DNA from: an uncultured Elusimicrobium sp.
GTDB taxonomy: Bacteria; Elusimicrobiota; Elusimicrobia; Elusimicrobiales; Elusimicrobiaceae
Assembly (NCBI GenBank): GCA_937891135.1
Contig: CALAFB010000105.1
Coordinates: 1 to 31,908, forward strand
Direction of reading: 5' to 3'
DNA length: 31,908 bases
Shown here: piece by piece, positions 30,523 through 31,908 of the stretch
Layout: each line of letters begins with the position of its first letter
How positions within the stretch are numbered: position 1 is the stretch's first letter
Position numbers and translations under genes: made by a program
Notes under the pieces: model-generated
What the model saw: only the letters and a program-made list of their open reading frames with translations
Told to the model about the DNA's origin: nothing
The model's database searches: none

Positions 30523-31470
30523 ATGACTTACGCTAACTTTTGGAAACGTACCGCCGCTTATTTGGTGGACGCGTTTATTTATGGCATGGCCGTTTCTTTA
30601 ATTGGTCAATTTGTCGGGTTTGCTGTCGGTGTTTCAATGGGTGTGTCCCAGGCCGGGCAGGAGCCTTCTCTGCAGGCATTAGTTGTGCTAGTAGGGGTTT
30701 CCTTTCTCGTACAACTGATTTGTTATGTGCTTTATTATGTATGGCCGGAATGTTCTTCGTGGCAAGCCACGATTGGTAAAAAAATATTCGGGTTAAAAGT
30801 AACGGATTTAAACGGCCAGCGTATTGGTTTTTGGCGGTCGCTCGGGCGTAATTTGGGAATGATTGTTTCTACAATTATTTTAGGAATTGGGTATTTGATG
30901 TGTATTTGGACGGAGAAGAAACAATGTTTGCACGACCAAATGGCTGGCTGTTTAGTAGTAGATAACACGCCCTCCGAAAAACAAGGCTGTGCAATTGCTG
31001 CTGTGATTACGTTATTTATAGTGCCGATATTACTATTGGTATTAGGTATTATTGCAGCCATTGCCTTACCGCAATTTGCCAAAGCAAAAGAAAGAGCAAA
31101 AGTGGCAGATACTCCGCGTAATGCACCGCAGTCGGTTAGAGTGACAGAAAAAAACCTTGCAGCGGGTGCTACTTCGTTATTGGGCAAAGTGCAAGCGCAG
31201 CAACAAGCATTTTTAGAAGCAAATCAGCATTATGCTACGGATTCTTGGCATCAATTCGGTATGCCGGTAGTAGAAAATGATATGTTTTGTCTGACTCCGG
31301 ACCAGGTATGTAATCAAACGCATAAGTTTCAAGTGATTTTGCAAAATCACGCCGTAACGGCGTTACGCATCAATACAACGCGCCCTTACGAACTGACTTT
31401 ACCTTACGTGCAGGGCGGAAAGATTTCCTGCCAAAGCGCAAAAGAGATGTGTAAGCAAATCGGTTTCTAG
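30523..31470 (+). CDS. RDD-family membrane protein fused to a pilin-like module
   Basis: This 315-aa protein starts with an RDD domain (about residues 1-147): FWKRTAAYLVDAFIYG with the Arg and Asp characteristic of the family, helices at about 12-35, 52-73 and 105-128, and GKKIFGLKV. A segment from residue 162 (ITLF...ALPQFAKAKERAK) then aligns without gaps to the N-terminal helix of the pilins in this window, but lacks the Gly cleavage site and Glu5. The C-terminal part includes VQAQQQAFLEANQHYATDSW, like the pilin segment after the helix, and four Cys. It is probably an uncleaved, inner-membrane-anchored pilin-like protein. GGAG precedes the ATG. Confidence 0.8.
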   Translation: MTYANFWKRTAAYLVDAFIYGMAVSLIGQFVGFAVGVSMGVSQAGQEPSLQALVVLVGVSFLVQLICYVLYYVWPECSSWQATIGKKIFGLKVTDLNGQRIGFWRSLGRNLGMIVSTIILGIGYLMCIWTEKKQCLHDQMAGCLVVDNTPSEKQGCAIAAVITLFIVPILLLVLGIIAAIALPQFAKAKERAKVADTPRNAPQSVRVTEKNLAAGATSLLGKVQAQQQAFLEANQHYATDSWHQFGMPVVENDMFCLTPDQVCNQTHKFQVILQNHAVTALRINTTRPYELTLPYVQGGKISCQSAKEMCKQIGF

Positions 31471-31491
31471 TAAGGATAGTAGTAAGTTTAG

Positions 31492-31497
31492 TATAAT
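31492..31497 (+). promoter_or_regulatory. -10 box for tRNA-Ser
   Basis: A perfect TATAAT lies 36 nt before the tRNA. A good -35 box was not found at 16-18 bp. Confidence 0.4.
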
Positions 31498-31533
31498 AAG
31501 AATAGGTGCCTGCCACTCGGCAACGGTATAGTT

Positions 31534-31618
31534 GGAGAGGTGTGTGAGTGGTTGAAACAGCAGGTCTCGAAAACCTGTAAACCGCAAGGTTTCGAGGGTT
31601 CAAATCCCTCCCTCTCCG
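31534..31618 (+). tRNA. tRNA-Ser (anticodon CGA)
   Basis: A class II tRNA. The acceptor is GGAGAGG with CCTCTCC, the anticodon loop CTCGAAA gives anticodon CGA, the long variable arm is AAACC-gcaa-GGTTT and the T arm contains GGGTTCAAATCCC. Discriminator is G, as expected for serine. CCA is not encoded. Confidence 0.96.
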
Positions 31619-31638
31619 TTGCTCTATACAACATTATT

Positions 31639-31661
31639 CCCCGTCATAAGGCGGGGTTTTT
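31639..31661 (+). terminator. Intrinsic terminator of tRNA-Ser
   Basis: CCCCG (31639-31643) pairs with CGGGG (31652-31656), followed by TTTTTG. It begins 20 nt after the tRNA. Confidence 0.8.
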
Positions 31662-31768
31662 GTTTGCTTTCCCGTCGGTGTTTTTTTATCAAAGTAAATC
31701 ATTTTTTTTCAAACTTTATCATTTTTTATCAAAAATAACGCTACCAAAAACGCTACCTTTAACCCCAC
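31662..31768. other. AT-rich intergenic tract with short direct repeats
   Basis: No gene is seen. TTTATCA and ATCATTTTTT recur with long T tracts (31681-31735), and ACGCTACC occurs twice in tandem around 31738-31758. This could be an attachment or regulatory site beside the tRNA, but no integrase is visible. Confidence 0.3.
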
Positions 31769-31793
31769 AAAAAGCCCCGCAAAAACGGGGCTT
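31769..31793 (-). terminator. Intrinsic terminator after the micro-ORF
   Basis: AAGCCCCG (31772-31779) pairs with CGGGGCTT (31786-31793), followed on the minus strand by T residues (31773-31769). It lies 11 nt past the micro-ORF stop codon. Confidence 0.8.
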
Positions 31794-31804
31794 AATTCAT
31801 TTGA

Positions 31805-31846
31805 TTATTTGCCGCAACAGCGTTCCACATTAAACATTTTGCGCAT
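31805..31846 (-). CDS. 13-aa micro-ORF with strong ribosome site
   Basis: ATG to TAA encodes MRKMFNVERCCGK. AGAGGAG (plus 31853-31859) sits 6 nt before the ATG, ideal spacing, and an intrinsic terminator follows at once. The combination of start signal, tiny frame and terminator suggests a real short transcript with a translated Cys-Cys peptide. The promoter would lie at or beyond the window edge. No function is known to me; a free micropeptide or a leader peptide are both possible. Confidence 0.45.
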   Translation of the reverse strand: MRKMFNVERCCGK

Positions 31847-31908
31847 GGCAAACTCCTCTTTCTTTCCCTTGTTCCAGTTTTGCACAGGTCGCATATAACC
31901 CACAACCC

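Noticed and set aside
31738..31758. Tandem ACGCTACC repeats as a phage attachment site next to tRNA-Ser
   Set aside because: They do not match the tRNA 3' end, and no integrase or second copy is visible, so this remains only a possibility.
1..31908. CRISPR arrays, rRNA genes, IS transposases or prophage genes
   Set aside because: No regularly spaced repeats, rRNA sequence, transposase, integrase or phage structural gene was seen in either strand.

Overview
The window looks like a chromosomal stretch of a Gram-negative (LPS-making) bacterium of moderate G+C with very AT-rich intergenic tracts. It carries Kdo and LPS-transport genes, a ftsQ-ftsA-ftsZ division cluster, type IV pilus parts and several single, unlinked genes for short pilins with an almost constant N-terminus. 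From memory, many short pilin paralogues are typical of gut Elusimicrobiota (Elusimicrobium and relatives). That assignment is an inference, not something the sequence proves.

Layout. 1-3.6 kb: a pilin, galE, a GDSL hydrolase, a GIY-YIG ORF bounded by hairpin repeats with a duplicated 3' end of the hydrolase gene, and a second pilin. 3.9-8.1 kb (minus): a Kdo/LPS operon read kdsA, a 57-aa membrane protein, kdsD, lptC, lptA, lptB. 8.2-9.7 kb: a pilin with an unusual 67-residue leader and a small ORF. 9.8-16.8 kb (plus): tRNA-Leu, ftsQ, ftsA, ftsZ, pilT, cmk, plsC, rpsA. 16.9-21.3 kb (minus): a pilin, then the unit read lipoprotein, nadA, nadC, aminotransferase. 21.6-26.4 kb: a pilin, phosphate transport (pit with its DUF47 partner), acetate kinase and another pilin. 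26.4-31.6 kb: an O-antigen-ligase-like membrane protein, a lipoprotein, an MscS channel, an RDD protein fused to a pilin-like segment, and tRNA-Ser. The right end holds terminators and a 13-codon micro-ORF.

The main discovery candidate is a family of six leader regions of about 220-300 nt (here called leaders A-F). Five precede pilin genes and one precedes a 72-aa non-pilin ORF. They share a promoter layout, a 5' hairpin, a long outer stem whose sequence differs completely between copies but always pairs, a central hairpin, a small hairpin and a conserved ACGGYT segment. That segment can pair either back into the long stem or forward to a GCCGTTTT-like segment before the gene. This looks like an undescribed cis-regulatory RNA, possibly an attenuator or riboswitch, that makes each pilin gene a self-contained cassette of promoter, structured leader and pilin.

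Other notable items are the RDD-pilin fusion, an apparent in-frame 177-nt insertion in one pilin leader peptide, five genes with a -10 box only 6-7 nt before the ATG (probable leaderless mRNAs), a hairpin between the Shine-Dalgarno and the start of rpsA, and small ORFs that standard gene calling would miss.
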